Shown: piece by piece, positions 24,501 to 37,600 of the stretch | Layout of the letters: every line of letters begins with the position of its first letter | How positions within the stretch are numbered: position 1 is the stretch's first letter | Assembly (NCBI RefSeq): GCF_048128805.1 | Contig: NC_136005.1 | Location: 8,031,504 to 8,095,503, forward strand | Reading direction: 5' to 3' | From: Centroberyx gerrardi | Lineage: Eukaryota > Chordata > Actinopteri > Beryciformes > Berycidae | Length of the DNA: 64,000 nt | Notes under the pieces: model-generated | The model's database searches: none | Told to the model about the DNA's origin: nothing | The model's input: only the letters and a program-made list of their open reading frames with translations | Made by a program: the position numbers and the translations under genes

Positions 24501-27500
24501 GTCAAGATTGCCTCTGAGAATGCTGCCTTCATCAGCAACACCGCTCTCTACAAACTGATTGGAAGGCATTCTGTTGCTCTTTCTATGAAACCAGGCAAGT
24601 ATTGAGAATACAATAAATTGTGCACTATGTAGAAGTAGTGTGCACAAAGCAAGTATCAATAACATTACTTTAAAATACATGTTTTCAGTTGAAAGTGAAG
24701 TCATTGAGAGACTGGAGATTGAGATTCAGGTTGGACCAAAGGCTGCAGAGAAGATCATCAAACAGATCAACCTGAGTGAAGAGGAAATTGTTGAGGGAAA
24801 ACCACTCTTGGTGAAGCTCAAGAAAATCCTGGTTTCTGGTCTGAAGAATGGCACCAGATCTTCCTCCAGCTCCAGCAGTTCTCTTTCCGCCAGTTCCCGT
24901 TCCAGCAGCTCCCGCTCTAGCCTTCGTTCCAGGTCCTCTTCTTCCTCCTCCAGTTCTTCATCTCGTCTCAACAGCAAGACTATCGATGCAGCTGCCCCAG
25001 CTGGTAAACTTCGTAGCAGCAGTAGCAGCAGGAGCCGCAGCAGCAGCAGTAGCAGTAGCAGCAGACTTAGCTCCACTAAATCAGTGAGCAGCTCTTCCAG
25101 GTCCAGTTCCAGGTCTATCTCCAGCTCTTCCAGCTCTTCCAGCTCCTCCAGTGCTCGTGTCTCAAAGGTAATAGTTAAGGATTGTTACTTGACTTTGCAT
25201 AGAAAAATATTGGTGTTCAATTTCTTCATGTCGCAATATATAAAGGGTGGAATCTGACAAAAATGTTTTGTTCCAAACAGCGTGTGATTTACCACCATAA
25301 ATTCCAGAAGAACCACAAGAAGCAGGTAGATTTCTAGGGTACTTTGGACAATGATACAAAAATACATTAAACGTTAAATTATGCAGCAGGTTTCTCATGA
25401 TGGCCTTTGATCGTCGTACATGATTTTTGTAGACTATGGCCTCTCAAGCCACCTCAGCGGCCAGACTCTCCAAGAGCAGAAGCAGCGCTTCAAGCTTTGA
25501 GGCCATCTACAAACAGGTGAAACTTGATAATTTCGACTGTAAAATTGCATTCAAATGAATCTTCTCACTTCTGGGTTTGTGGATGTTTTTATATTAGTTA
25601 ACACAGCCTGTTTCCACAGAACAAATTCCTGGGCAATACTGCTGCTCCTACCTTTGCAATCATCTTCCGTGCTGTCAGAAATGACCACAAGATGCAAGGA
25701 TACCAGATCACTGCCTACTTGGACAAGCCTACTTCCAGAGTGCAGTTTATTATTGCTGCCTTGGCTGAGGCTGACAACTGGAAGTTCTGTGCTGATGGTG
25801 CTTTGCTTAGCAAGCACAAAGTTACAGTAAGAATCGTTCTTTCTTACATCATAGATCTTATGGCACAACGTAAAAAGGTTACTCTTAAAAGTCAACTGCC
25901 TTCTTATCCCATTTGTCTAAATAGGCCAAAATTGGCTGGGGAGCAGAATGCAAGCAATACGGCACCATGATGACAGCCGAGACTGGTCTGGTCGGTCCAA
26001 GCCCTGCAGCCCGCCTGAGAGTGGCTTGGGAACACCTACCCAGTGCCCTTAGACACTATGCAAAGATGTATGGACACTCATACATACTATCTCTAGCCTA
26101 CTCATATGTAATATAGCCTATATAAAATTTCTGATGTTTTATTTTACAGTGCATATGAGTATATTCCATCTTCCATCCTGGCTGGCCTGATTGAAGGAAA
26201 GGAAGATAACAGTGAGAAGCAGGTGTCACTGACAGTGGTGGCAACATCTGACAAGACCCTTGACATCATTTTGAAATCACCAAAAGTACGAATGATCAAA
26301 TTTCCTTCAAGGATAAATGAAGCAGGTTTTGTTTCAATTTTTACACATTTTCTCTAATTATTGTGAATTATTCTGGTTACAGCGAACCATATACAAACTG
26401 GCTTTGCGTCTTCCCATGTCTCTGCCACTTGATGAACTCAGTGGTCTTACCCCCTTTGATGACAACCTTGTTGACAAATTCCACTACTTGCTTGCCAAGG
26501 CTAATGCAGGTAATACAAAAGGCTGACCCCATTATTTAATACAGAATGCATCTGGCAATAATCTTTGACCAAATGCCAAGGATTAAATAAACTATTTTTC
26601 TTTCTTCTCAGCTGAATGTAGCTTTGTCAAAGACACACTGACCACATTCAACAACAGGAGATACAAGAACGAGATGCCCTTGTCTTGCTACCAAGTTCTG
26701 GCTCAGGATTGCACCCAAGAACTGAAATTCATGGTTTTGTTGAAGAAAGATCACATTGAACAAAACCATATCAATGTGAAAATTGCTGACATGTGAGTCT
26801 CAATTTAAAAAAACAAAGAAAAGTTTTGTTTTTTATGTACAAATTGCCATAACAAAATGTCACACTTTCATTTCTAGTGATATTGACCTGTATCCTAAGA
26901 ACACAGATGTGATTGTGAAGGTTAATGGAATGGAAATACCCATCAACAACCTCCCATACCAGCATCCCACAGGTTTCTACAAATATTAATTTCACCCTCA
27001 ACATCTTGTATTGCAGCAAACCAGCGATATGTAATGTACCAAACTAAAGTAAACATTATGGCACTGACGACCAAAAGTTTATTTCATCACCACAGCAATT
27101 GACTTTATCCTTATTACTTGTTCACACTTAAGGCCTGATGAAATTTTGTTTGTGTGTACTGTGATAAACCTGCTTTTTACTTCCAGGTAAAATCCAGATC
27201 AGATCAAAGGGTGAAGGCATCTCTGTCTACGCTCCAAGCCATGGCCTTCATGAAGTCTACTTTGATAAGAACTCATGGAAGGTAAAATCAATTATGGATA
27301 ATCTAAAACGATGCAATATGCAAATCTATTAAATTACTACTCTTCAAATAAGTATTTTTTTGACAGAGGATAAATCTACTGAAAATGTACCCCAGACTTT
27401 GTAGCTATACAGATTATGAGCAATTCCATCCTTAAAAGCTTGACCCCTGGGAATCATCAAGTTTGAGACAGTTGACAGTTGAAATGGCTATGGATCTTCT

Positions 27501-28596
27501 AACAAGCATCTAGGGATTTTGTTAGATTCCCTCCCATGATTTATCAAACTTTAATAAATTTGACAGATAGATTCAACAGATTCTAATGTCCTGTTTGGTC
27601 TTGCCATGCAGGTTAAAGTTGTGGACTGGATGAAGGGACAGACCTGTGGACTCTGTGGAAAGGCTGATGGGGAAGTCAGACAGGAGTACCGCACCCCCAA
27701 TGGACGCCTGACCAAGAACGCATCCAGCTATGCTCATTCCTGGGTTCTCCCTGCCGAGACCTGCCGTGACACCTCTGGTAAACCCCTATACCTTCACTAC
27801 AGCATCATTTTTTAAAGTAATAATCAATGGCATTTTCAGAAAAATAAATATCCATTTGCCAGTTCATGAAAGGTTTTACATTTGCTGTTCGAAAAACACC
27901 TGGTGTTGGGTAGGTCTTTCACCGGAAAAATCTTCAGCCGCACAGAAAGTGATGCGTTTTATGTTTCCAGCAGCAGTAACAGCAGTTTGTTTGTAATAAA
28001 TAATAAGAAGTGGGTAGTTAGCATGAGCAGCGATAGCCACCACGGCTGAACAGACAAAGAAAAGAGCGCCACCTACAGAAACTCAAACTTCATGGAATAA
28101 ACCAAGATGATCAACATATTTCGGGAGCAGACAAAATGCTATCCCTGCATACATGAGTAAAGCAACTCCCCTACTAAATTCATATCAAAAAGGTACTTAT
28201 CCATACCTGTATGTTACAGAATGCCGCATGAGGCTTGAATCTGTGATGCTGGAGAGACAGATGATCGTCCACGGCCAGGAGTCCAACTGCTACTCTGTTG
28301 AGCCCGTGCTGCGCTGCCTGCCCGGCTGCTTCCCAGTGAAGACCACCCCTGTCACGGTTGGCTACCACTGCCTGCCTGCCGGTGAGTCTGCAACGCATCA
28401 CAGCGGCTTCATGAAGACACAACTTGAAAATGTAGAGGCAGAATTCGTAGTTTCTAATGGTTTTACTCTCTTCACCACTGCAGATTCTACCCTGAATCGC
28501 CCTGAAGAGCTGACCGCCATCTACAATAAGAGTGTGGACCTGAGGGAAACAGCAGAAGCCCACCTTGCCTGCAGCTGCACCGCTCAGTGTGCTTAA
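18542..28596 (+). CDS. vtg: Vitellogenin, complete type (Aa-like), copy 2
   Basis: This is the second yolk precursor, with the same 34-exon plan and phases as copy 1. Coding exons: 18542-18581, 19037-19057, 19272-19423, 19512-19763, 19848-20009, 20102-20250, 20339-20489, 20597-20754, 20834-20999, 21087-21212, 21307-21525, 21608-21825, 21911-22008, 22098-22222, 22305-22406, 22560-22679, 22780-22966, 23654-23747, 23846-24031, 24149-24290, 24375-24594, 24689-25167, 25281-25325, 25433-25516, 25620-25826, 25925-26067, 26150-26285, 26383-26509, 26612-26792, 26878-26972, 27187-27281, 27612-27777, 28220-28381, 28484-28596. They total 5121 nt, or 1706 aa. The signal peptide is [13 protein letters not shown]. 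The receptor-binding block at residues 178-185 reads LLTKTRDL, as I recall for killifish VtgI, which supports Aa. Phosvitin is in exons 22-24, the von Willebrand D domain in exons 29-32 (CGLCG), and the cysteine-rich tail in exons 33-34. Intron 21 uses a GC donor, as in copy 1; intron 9 has a normal GT donor. Introns 17, 32 and 1 are much longer than in copy 1. Confidence 0.96.
22967..23653 (+). other. Expanded intron 17 of vitellogenin copy 2
   Basis: This intron is 687 bp, against 89 bp in copy 1 (6905-6993). The extra sequence is AT-rich with no reading frame and no clear terminal or target repeats. An old, unrecognised insertion is likely. Confidence 0.6.
24689..25167 (+). other. Phosvitin-coding exon 22 of vitellogenin copy 2
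   Basis: Serine-rich coding sequence starts near 24855 after the conserved [13 protein letters not shown] junction. It is interrupted by a short non-serine island ([15 protein letters not shown]), as in copy 1. Runs of AGC/AGT and TCC/TCT alternate along the exon. Confidence 0.9.
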
Positions 28597-28681
28597 TTTC
28601 ATTGTCTTCTGTCACAGTCGTTTATATTATTTTATATGTCGCATCAGAATTTGGAATTATTCTGTTTTAAATTTAATCTTA

Positions 28682-28687
28682 AATAAA
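28682..28687 (+). terminator. Poly(A) signal of vitellogenin copy 2
   Basis: AATAAA lies 86 bp after the stop codon, the same distance as in copy 1. Confidence 0.85.
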
Positions 28688-28957
28688 TTTCAAACAGCAT
28701 CCCCAAATATGTTATCTGAAAGTTTTTTTCAAGCCTGGCAGAGATATTAAACTGTTCAACTTTCTAACCTACATAAAATTCTTGCCCTTTGTTTACATGG
28801 AAAAAAACAAGATGGCCAGAGTTAAGCTCACAACATATGACTGAGAAATAAGTCAGAGGAGGCATGATAGGTGTGGGGAAGGGTACAAAACAATAATACA
28901 TAAGTGCTGGGAGTTCACAAAAGCACAATGGAAATGGAAATAATATGTTGTCTGATC

Positions 28958-29012
28958 AAACTGAGCAACTGGGGAAGAAGGTCCTTTGTTAGAGGTGACC
29001 AAGAAGACAAAA
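28958..29012 (+). mobile_element. Possible remnant of a Tc1-like transposase
   Basis: The plus-strand translation KLSNWGRRSFVRGDQED resembles the N-terminal helix-turn-helix segment of fish Tc1-like transposases. Only about 18 residues match and no terminal inverted repeats were found, so this is tentative. Confidence 0.35.
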
Positions 29013-29879
29013 AGTGAGTGTAGACCTTGACAATTCTGGCCTGTGTGGCAGAAAAAAAGGCATCAGCAAACTCACTCTTGCCAAATTTAGCACTCAAAAA
29101 ACACAGCTCCCCTTGAATGTCTCTCCACAGTTAAATCAACCCTAACCGCCACGCATCTGTGGCTCCTTCAAAATATAAGGTTGCTCACACTTCATAGTAG
29201 TCTCAGTCACATGCCTTTCCTACCAATATGGGGCTTTACCATATACACAGGTGATTGTAATCAAATTCGCCCTTCCTACCAAGATGGCGGTATGGTGATG
29301 TAACATAATACTATCAATACTACAGAGCTCCAAGCCAAGGCAAACATAACTTTTGTGGGGGCAAGGTATGTGATTCTAGAGTGACATTGTGCTGATTAGT
29401 CTTTAATTAGTATATATCAAACTGAGTAAAGGATATTGTCGTTTGTCAACGCAACACACCGAAAACAGCCGCTCACTTTTGGCTGAAAAAGCTAGTCGGT
29501 AGTTACTAGCCAGGTAACGTTAGCCGGACAGGGCATGAGTCGTTTTTATAAGTGTCTTACTTAGAAAAAGGTTCGTTCTCAGGCCAAAAAAATCCAGTGA
29601 TAAAAATCAGTATTTATACAGTAGCTACTTACCTCTTCACTAGAACGATTTTGTCGGATTTTTGCTCCAACTCGCTAGCTTACTTGCTAGTTGCTGGTGG
29701 TATCCGTCAATAAATAACCGCCTTGGTGGTATGGTATCTGTTTTTCCGTCAATTACTGTCCAGGCCACCGTAGAGCTGGGAGGGGAATCTATCCGTTTGT
29801 TTACTTCATAGCTTTTACCGGCAGTTCATGTCCTCTTTCGCTGTATTAACGCACTCTACTGGTTTCATAAATGACTAAT

Positions 29880-30330
29880 CATGTCATTACTTAAATCCTT
29901 TCCACTAAACCCACCTGTATCCTTGAAGAAATCAATCAAAATCCCACAATTCCTTGCATTGTCTGCTAATTTTAAGTTTTCATTGTGAATTATTGTTCTC
30001 CACTTTCCAGCATCCTCATCTCCTCTCTCTCTGCACTTTCCTGTTCCTGACAATAATCACACAAACCTGTTGGATGTTTCCCTCTAATATTCAATGATTT
30101 GTTCAGCCAACTATGTCCTAATCAGTCTCCTAATTACAACCTCGTCTCTTCTGTTTCTGCCAAATATCCTCATTGTATTTACTTTATTTTGAAGCTGATA
30201 TAAATGTCTTCCTTTTGTTTCTCTATCACAATATCTATCCTACTATTTGTGTATTGCTTTTTCCCATACTATTCCTTTGGCTTTTGACTCACTCAGTGGC
30301 AATCAATGCCCCTGTAATATCCTGACAACA
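29880..30330 (-). mobile_element. Decayed non-LTR retrotransposon fragment, RNase H/C-terminal part
   Basis: On the minus strand, near 30110-30040, a frame reads GHSWLNKSLN then GKHPTGLCDYCQEQE. This resembles the GHT.LN..L..IGKHPTG.C..C block that follows the RNase H region in some fish LINEs. Flanking frames contain many stops. The fragment is inactive, and its ends are not defined. Confidence 0.5.
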
Positions 30331-31638
30331 GATGCAATTTCAAAAATGACAAGGCCACTCAAACTTCTGTTTCAAATATGTATAACAAGATTGTCTCAAA
30401 TACATCGTTTTACCATCCCACTGTAAGAATTATCCTCATCCGTCAATATAAAGCCACTATGATAATCACATTAATAGGTGTAAGAAAAATGCTGAATGAT
30501 AGCAATTTACATTCATATTAAAATCAGAGTGGTCTAACCTAAGTGTCAGGATTTTGCTACACATTATACAATTTGTTACGTTCTTCACCCTTTCTTCCCC
30601 TTCAACTGCAACGTCATACAGCATCCATTAATGAGTCCCATTAATGTTACTTATTAGCCTACTAAATGTAGTTACCAGTATTGTTACAAATCAATGAAAG
30701 TAACATGGTTTGTTAACCACACTTCTAAGGTAACTTCTACAAACATACTGTATATTATGCCCAGTTTGTTATTGCATTCAGTGTAACAGCAGCATTTAAC
30801 ATTCTAAAATATTGTTCCAGCTCACAAAAGGTTTACCATGATAACATTACTCAAAAGGAAGTGATACATAGAGCAACATTTTGGGCAACTTATGTGCAAC
30901 AGTGGCCAAGGAGCAGGGCAAAGCAACATCTTGTTATCAGGAAACATGAATAACGTTTTGATTATGTGTTGCATATCTACATCGCCAAAAATATTGCCTA
31001 GTGTGTCACTACTGTAAGAGAAAAATGCTAGACATAAGATATGGTTAAGCTGCAAAACATTTACGGTAACAAATAAATAAATAAATAAATACAAACACAC
31101 TCTTAACGAAATCTAAGAATACAAAAGTAAACTAATAAAAACAAAGAAACTAATAAATTATCTCTCAAGTCACGCAGCACCCAATACACAGAACACCAGG
31201 GGGCTTGCCTGAACTCTTTTTTTTGGCTTCCATTATTGATAACCATTTAATCATTTCACAAGGTATCTTCAAGTGCTTGGCATTTCCCATTCAGGTGTAC
31301 TCAGGTGCGATACCACACATGGCATTTAATGATTCAACGGCAAGGATTGTCACGATCCCAGTGATTCAAGTTTTTGGCTTCATATAGAGCTGTTCTTCTC
31401 CCCGTTAGCTGTGCCGCTCCTGTGGTCTTCTCTGTCGTTCCACTGTCTGTGCCGGACTGGAACGTCTCCGTTACGGAAGACACTTGATTCTTGCGCACAT
31501 GAAATCCTTCTCTTTGGTTTGGTTGGGCTGGAAGGTACATTTTACACACAATCAGAGACACACACAACAGCTGTATGTATTTACATTTTGTTATGGTTTT
31601 AATAGTTCATAAATCTTGCGCCGTAGATCACTGTGCAA

Positions 31639-34600
31639 CTACTGATACCTGTTTTCTGGGATAAGGCGAAGTGTGCGATACAAGTCAGCTGTAGATGGTG
31701 ATTTGACCGGGGCACATCTGGGTGTGGAGAAGGTGGCGTCGGACTGGGATTTGTCGAACTTTTCTGGAGTCGACGCTGCACTAGCCTCTGGTTCAGCTGT
31801 AAAGACAAGATGAGACAAAGATGAAACTTTATTGATCCCTGTGGGGAAATGACAGGATACAGCAGGGAAAAGGAAATAGAATATAATCACACAAAGCAAT
31901 AAAAATAGTAGCAATAAAAAACAATTTCAACATGTTAAGTAGACTGTAAAGGTAGGAAGTATGGGAAAGAAATGAATTACTAACATTTTCTTACAGTTGT
32001 TACTTGCAGACATCAGAAACAGTCTAAACTGCAGTATTGATTACTAGGCATGAAACATTTGCTGTATATGTAGGTATGAGTGATACAGACATATTATATC
32101 CTAAGTATGTATAAACATATTACTATATAAATATAAGTATGTATAAACACATTTTCTATATATGTATAAAAGATACAAGTGTTATAAGAGTGTTAAAAAA
32201 AAAAGTGAAAAATATGTATATGGTATGAAATAGTGGAATCATTATGAAAACATAAATATAAATATAACAATGTGTGAAACTGAGGAAGCAGATATGTGAA
32301 TTTACAGCAATATACATGATATGCAAATGTGCATCGTATCAGGATTCGGTTGTGACAGATAACTGTTCAGTCTATTGATCGATTATCATCCAACAATCAA
32401 CTTGGTCTTTGGAAGATTCTGATATTGTTAAGAATAAACCGTACATCTAAGTAAAGAGTTGATACTCACATATTGAAAAGGCACTTTTTGACTTTGACAT
32501 CTGGGGTTTCTTTGGGTCTGCAAATGGAGTCAAGTTTAAAAACTGGTGTTTGAGCCATGTGGCGCGGTCTTCCTCGAAGGCCTTCCTCTGCAAGTCATAC
32601 CAGATGCAAGTTATCTCAAAAACAGTCACTATACTTTTAAGACTAAAACTCTTTGCTACTGTATTTGAAAGTTGTTTGTCATTATTGTTATGTAAGATTA
32701 TCTCATCTCGTTTTACTCTTTAAACAGGTGAGGTCTATATAAACCTTACTTGGGTTTCTCACCTCATCTGCACACTTATATATCTTTTATATCATGTATT
32801 TTTCTTTTTAATGTACTCTTGTGCAAATAAACACAAAGGTGCATGCTACTATAACACTCTGACACACTGTGTATTGTTTAGAGGATGGCACGACCTAGCT
32901 AAGCTTCATTGTAGCCGACTAAATACTGAACACACAGAGATTAAATTACTACCAATCTTCCTGGCACACGATGGTAAATTAAACAAAGAGCAAAAAGTCT
33001 TATCTTCTAAATTACACTTTGTACCAATTTTTGGAAAATGATTTGCAAAGAAAATAAAAAACAACTGACCTCATGGCTCAGTCTTATGGCTGCTTCAGTG
33101 AAGTTCCTCCTCTCCTTCTCAAAGTTCTTCCTCTGTTCCTCGAGCGTCTTCCACTCGTCTTTGAGGCGCTCCTTCTCCTCCAGCATGTAGCAGTCGTTCA
33201 GCAGGGACGCCGTCTCCTCGTCACACGGAGAGCTCAGCTGCTGCTACAAGAGAGAAAAGAGAGAAAAGAGTGTGACGGAGCTGAAATAACACTGGAAAAA
33301 ACACATTCCAACTGTAGATCTGAGCATTTCCGTTCTGCCAGAGTTTACTGTTGAGCCGTCTGTTGGTGTTGTGTACCTCAGTGAACAAAATATCTAATGG
33401 GAGCCACGTTTCAATGTAGGTGCTCAGCCTAGGTTAATACTATAAGGGATAAGTATATCAGATCCTGTGTTTGGTAAATGCTTTAGCATTAATTACAGAT
33501 ACTGTATATTAATATGAGTTAAAGCTACCATGCTTAAGTATAAGAGACAATGTTAGAAATCAGTTAATATTCAAAAACACCCAACAACTGAAATTCAATA
33601 GGTTCAATCCCTTCAACTTCTACTCAAAACTGATAAACCAATGTATAGACATGCTGTATTAGCGGGTTATGGCAAGTAAGTTTGACCAAGTAAAAGAAGT
33701 ACAATTTGAAAGACTACTTAAAAACTGCCAAAGTAGCCATACTTTAGTGGTGATTCCATCATGTAACAGGAGGCATACAAAATAATTTCAGCAACTTGAA
33801 CAATCCCATCCCTCCGCCCCTCCCATCAAAAAAAACTGCCTTTCTCTCCCTAACTGATATCCCATTGGTTTACACTTTTGAATGATCCCTTCCTCATGTC
33901 CCACCGCAATATCCTCTTTCAACAGGAAATACATCACAATAAGGAAGCAAGATGCTCTCAATATCTGATTTCATTGTGACCTTAAGTGTAATCACAGGCA
34001 TACCTGCAGTAGCTGCTGTTGCGTGTGAATAAAGTCTTTGCACTGTTGGATCTCCAGCTTCAGCCTGTCCATCTCCTCCTCATGAGTCTCTCTTGGAACG
34101 GCGTCCATGTTGGTCCCCTCACCCATCTGCGCTAAAGATGCTAAAGAACAACCAACACAGAAAATATAATATTAGAAGTATTATAAGAATCTGTCTTCCT
34201 GATATAGATTACCTTTTGCTCCAGTCTATAACATCATTAAAAACCTGAAAACTTTCCTGTCCATATATTACAGTAGTTATTTCAATACCAATCTTGATAT
34301 TTCACCTGAGTTTTAGATCATTTCTCTAATCCTGGAAATTAATGGCGTCTGTTTTCTGATATTGATACCGAGAAAATGGTTATCTGCTCTTTGCAAACGC
34401 GTGCAAACTTTCTCCTGAAGTGAACAGTAGAGGTGAATGCTGATTCATGACTGTTTACAGCTGACACTGAATCAATCAAAACCACCAAGCCCCCAATCAT
34501 TAGCTTGGTAAATTCAATGGCTTCATAAATAAACAATGGCTTCAGTATATTAGCATGCTTGGGTGGTTGTGACAGCTGCTATGATGAGCTTCCTTGTTCT

Positions 34601-37600
34601 ATGCTTTACTCTCTTTTGCCAATTCAGCACTCTAAAAGAAAATAAGCAGGGAAAAAAAGCAAGAGTTATTTCCTGTTAGAGATGAAAGAGTTGTGTGTCC
34701 AAAGCTATGAAAACCTAAAAAAAAACCCTGCAGAGTCACATTGTTATATTTATCAAGTTCAGACAGTGACAGAGTGTGAAGACTACCTTGGCTGTCCAGT
34801 CTTTCCACGTGGCTCTTGAGTCTTCTCCACTGGAGGCGAATGCTATTGGTCAGCTTCTCCCGGGCGTGAACACACGACAGCTCAATGCTTTCCTTACTGG
34901 AATCAAACACTTCCTCTTCCTCCTCCGAGTCAGCCTGACATGACAATGGGAATTTCTATTAATGTACAGTTGGTACATCAGACAGACATAACTACAAGGC
35001 AAGATTGGCAGGCAGGGTGGAGAATCATTATCAGCTGTCAGTCAAACTGTGATAAATTTAGACTGTGGCTGGTGAGTTTGCCTATTCTACGAGCTATTTT
35101 GGCAGATCACCAATCAACATTTTTAGGATCATTTTCATCTAATTGTCCCCCACGATGAAATCTGGGAAGGTGCTATGAACCGGTCTGTCCGTCCACTCGT
35201 TTGTCCATCCATCAGCTACACACAATATGTCAGACACCACTGATCGGATTTTCCCAAATCATAAGGGAATCTCATTGCTCAATTCGGGCATTTTTTTAAT
35301 TGCAGCTACTGGCCTAAGGGGGGCACTACAACATTTGTTTACTTGTCTGTACGGGACACACTGCTGATCGAATCTTTTACGAAACGAAAGGGAATGATGC
35401 GTCTCATTGCTTCGTTCCAGCATTTTCAAAATGACACTTATTGCTTTAAGGGGGAGGGGCGCTACAACGTTTGTACATCATGCACAATATGGACATTGCT
35501 GTTTTGATTTTGATCGAATGTAGGAAAATGATGCCTCTCATTGCTCTGATTCGGCATTTTCAAAATCGCACTGATTGGCCTAAGGGGGGGCGCGATAGTG
35601 CCTTAGTGGGGGACGACATGTTTACTTGTTTGACTGGTTAAATAATAAAGCAGCTGGGAAATTGTGGGGACCACCAGCCTCTGTGGCTGCCTGAAGAAAA
35701 GAATTGGTTTCCCACTGATGGTAACAGGTCTCTTCATCTTCATATGTTTAGACAAGGGTCGTCAAATGTTAATAAATTCAAATTGAAGTAAGTCAATAAG
35801 CAGTATTTCAGTGTTTAGTAGTTCTTAGCGGCTCAAATTCATTTGACTGCAGCCTGGGGTATCAGTAACTTAGGGGACTGAGCTGAGCAATGACCTGTCA
35901 TACAGCATAATGTGAAGCCAGGCAAATAAGAGAAAAAAACTTGTCCAACCTGTAGTGTACTGTCTTCATGTTTCTCTCCTTTCAGAGTCGGTTTCCTTGA
36001 ACTGAGAATGGACACAATGTCTCTTTTCATCTGCTGCAACACTTTCCTCAGCTCTGCGTTCTCCAGCACGAGGTCTCTCTGTCGGTTATCATAGTCGCTC
36101 AGCAGAGTCTTGTACATCTCCCCCTCATGCCTTAGGACAAGAAAGACAATCATCTGTGTATTCGTCAATTACAATGTACTGGGGACACTGTCCCACCAGT
36201 ACAGAGGGAAGTACTTAATAATGTTATCACTCAGGGTTCGACAGTGCCACCATGTTAGTAGCCTATGATCTTAAAACTAAATTAATGCCATCTAGAAAAC
36301 TGACAAAGGAGCTAATGTACAACTTCACATCCAAATGACTAATAAGCATTTTTTTATTTTCACTGATCATGCGCTACTTTTCTCTCCTGTGTTCTTTAAT
36401 GTTTCAGTTTAGGAGTACACGTTTCATGGAAAAAAGGTCTGTTTAATGTCATGACAACAAAGCCATAAAAAGAAAACTTACTTGGCCTCTGTCTTTCCAG
36501 TTTTCCAAAGGCTCCTCTTCCCATCGGCTCTTCCAATGTAGTTTAATACTTCAATGGCTGAAAGCAAAAGTGACAAAGTGGAGAATAATAACTTAAAAAT
36601 TAGAGTTTCAAAAGGAATGTGACATTATAAACCATCTTGTGTATAAAAGTATTAGTTTAAGTGTAAGTTGAAGTAGTTTTAAAGTGTTAAAGGTTAGTGT
36701 AGTGAATGAGGCAGAAATAAACCTTGTTTCTTCTCCTTTTTGTCAACCAGGAGTTGATTCAGGCGCTCCTTCAGTTTGTTAAATTCTCTTTCCTTCCTCT
36801 TCATGTCATGGTTGTACTGACTGGCCCGGCTGGCGATTATGTTCTGAAGTTTTTGCACCTGGCGAGGGTGAAATGAAAGAAGTCATTCCTGTTCAAACTG
36901 CCATGCTCATTCCCCTGGGAAAAAAGATCTGACTGGGGATTCAGTCCACATCATTCGAGGTGTTGTTTGTCACACAATTTAAACAACACAAGCCTCATTA
37001 CCTCTTCTTTTTCATTTTTCAGCAAATTCTGCAAGCTCTTCACTTTCAGCTGTAGCTGACGTTCTCTCTCAAGAAGTCCTGTGTTTTCTCTCTTAGAAAG
37101 TTCAAGTTGCTCCTAAGATAACAGAACAGCATGGACAGAGTGAGCAAAATATAATCTTGTTAAGGACTGATAAATGTGTTTAGCTAAAAATATGTAATAA
37201 TAAAATAATAAAATAATAAAATTGTATTACATTAATTATTTTTTCAGTATTGACAGGAAGAGATTAGTGTTTGACAGATAACAAAATTTTATTGAATCAG
37301 TGTTTCCTCTGTAATTTATTGCCACATTGTGCTTGGGGGTGATTTTAGTTTTGGTTCCACATCTGTCCTTCTTTTAGTCCTAGTTATGGCAGGTTCCTGC
37401 ACAAAAACTTTGTTATTTGGATACTTTATTGGAATAAAAACATGCATTATAAACATTAAAACCTATTTGTGTTTTACATGGAAATTTGCTTAATTACACC
37501 ATCAATTTCCCATTTTCTCTAGCCTGGGTGGTTGTGTTCTTGCTCCACTGCTGAACGAACACAGAGGAGAAATTGGGTGGAGGGGTCACCTTTAGCCGGG

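Larger units (their letters stand above)
28688..31638. other. Intergenic DNA between vitellogenin copy 2 and ssx2ip
   Basis: The two neighbouring genes converge here. I see no further gene. The stretch holds a possible Tc1-like remnant near 28958 and a decayed non-LTR fragment near 29880-30330, listed separately. A CpG-containing patch at about 29440-29720 has repeated gctag and taacgttagcc words. No poly(A) signal for the minus-strand ssx2ip 3' UTR could be fixed. Confidence 0.55.

Noticed and set aside
24726-25076. 116-aa Leu/Glu/Arg-rich minus-strand frame, and a Pro/Ala/Val-rich plus-strand frame at 24848-25087
   Set aside because: Both are shadows of the phosvitin exon of copy 2 in other frames.
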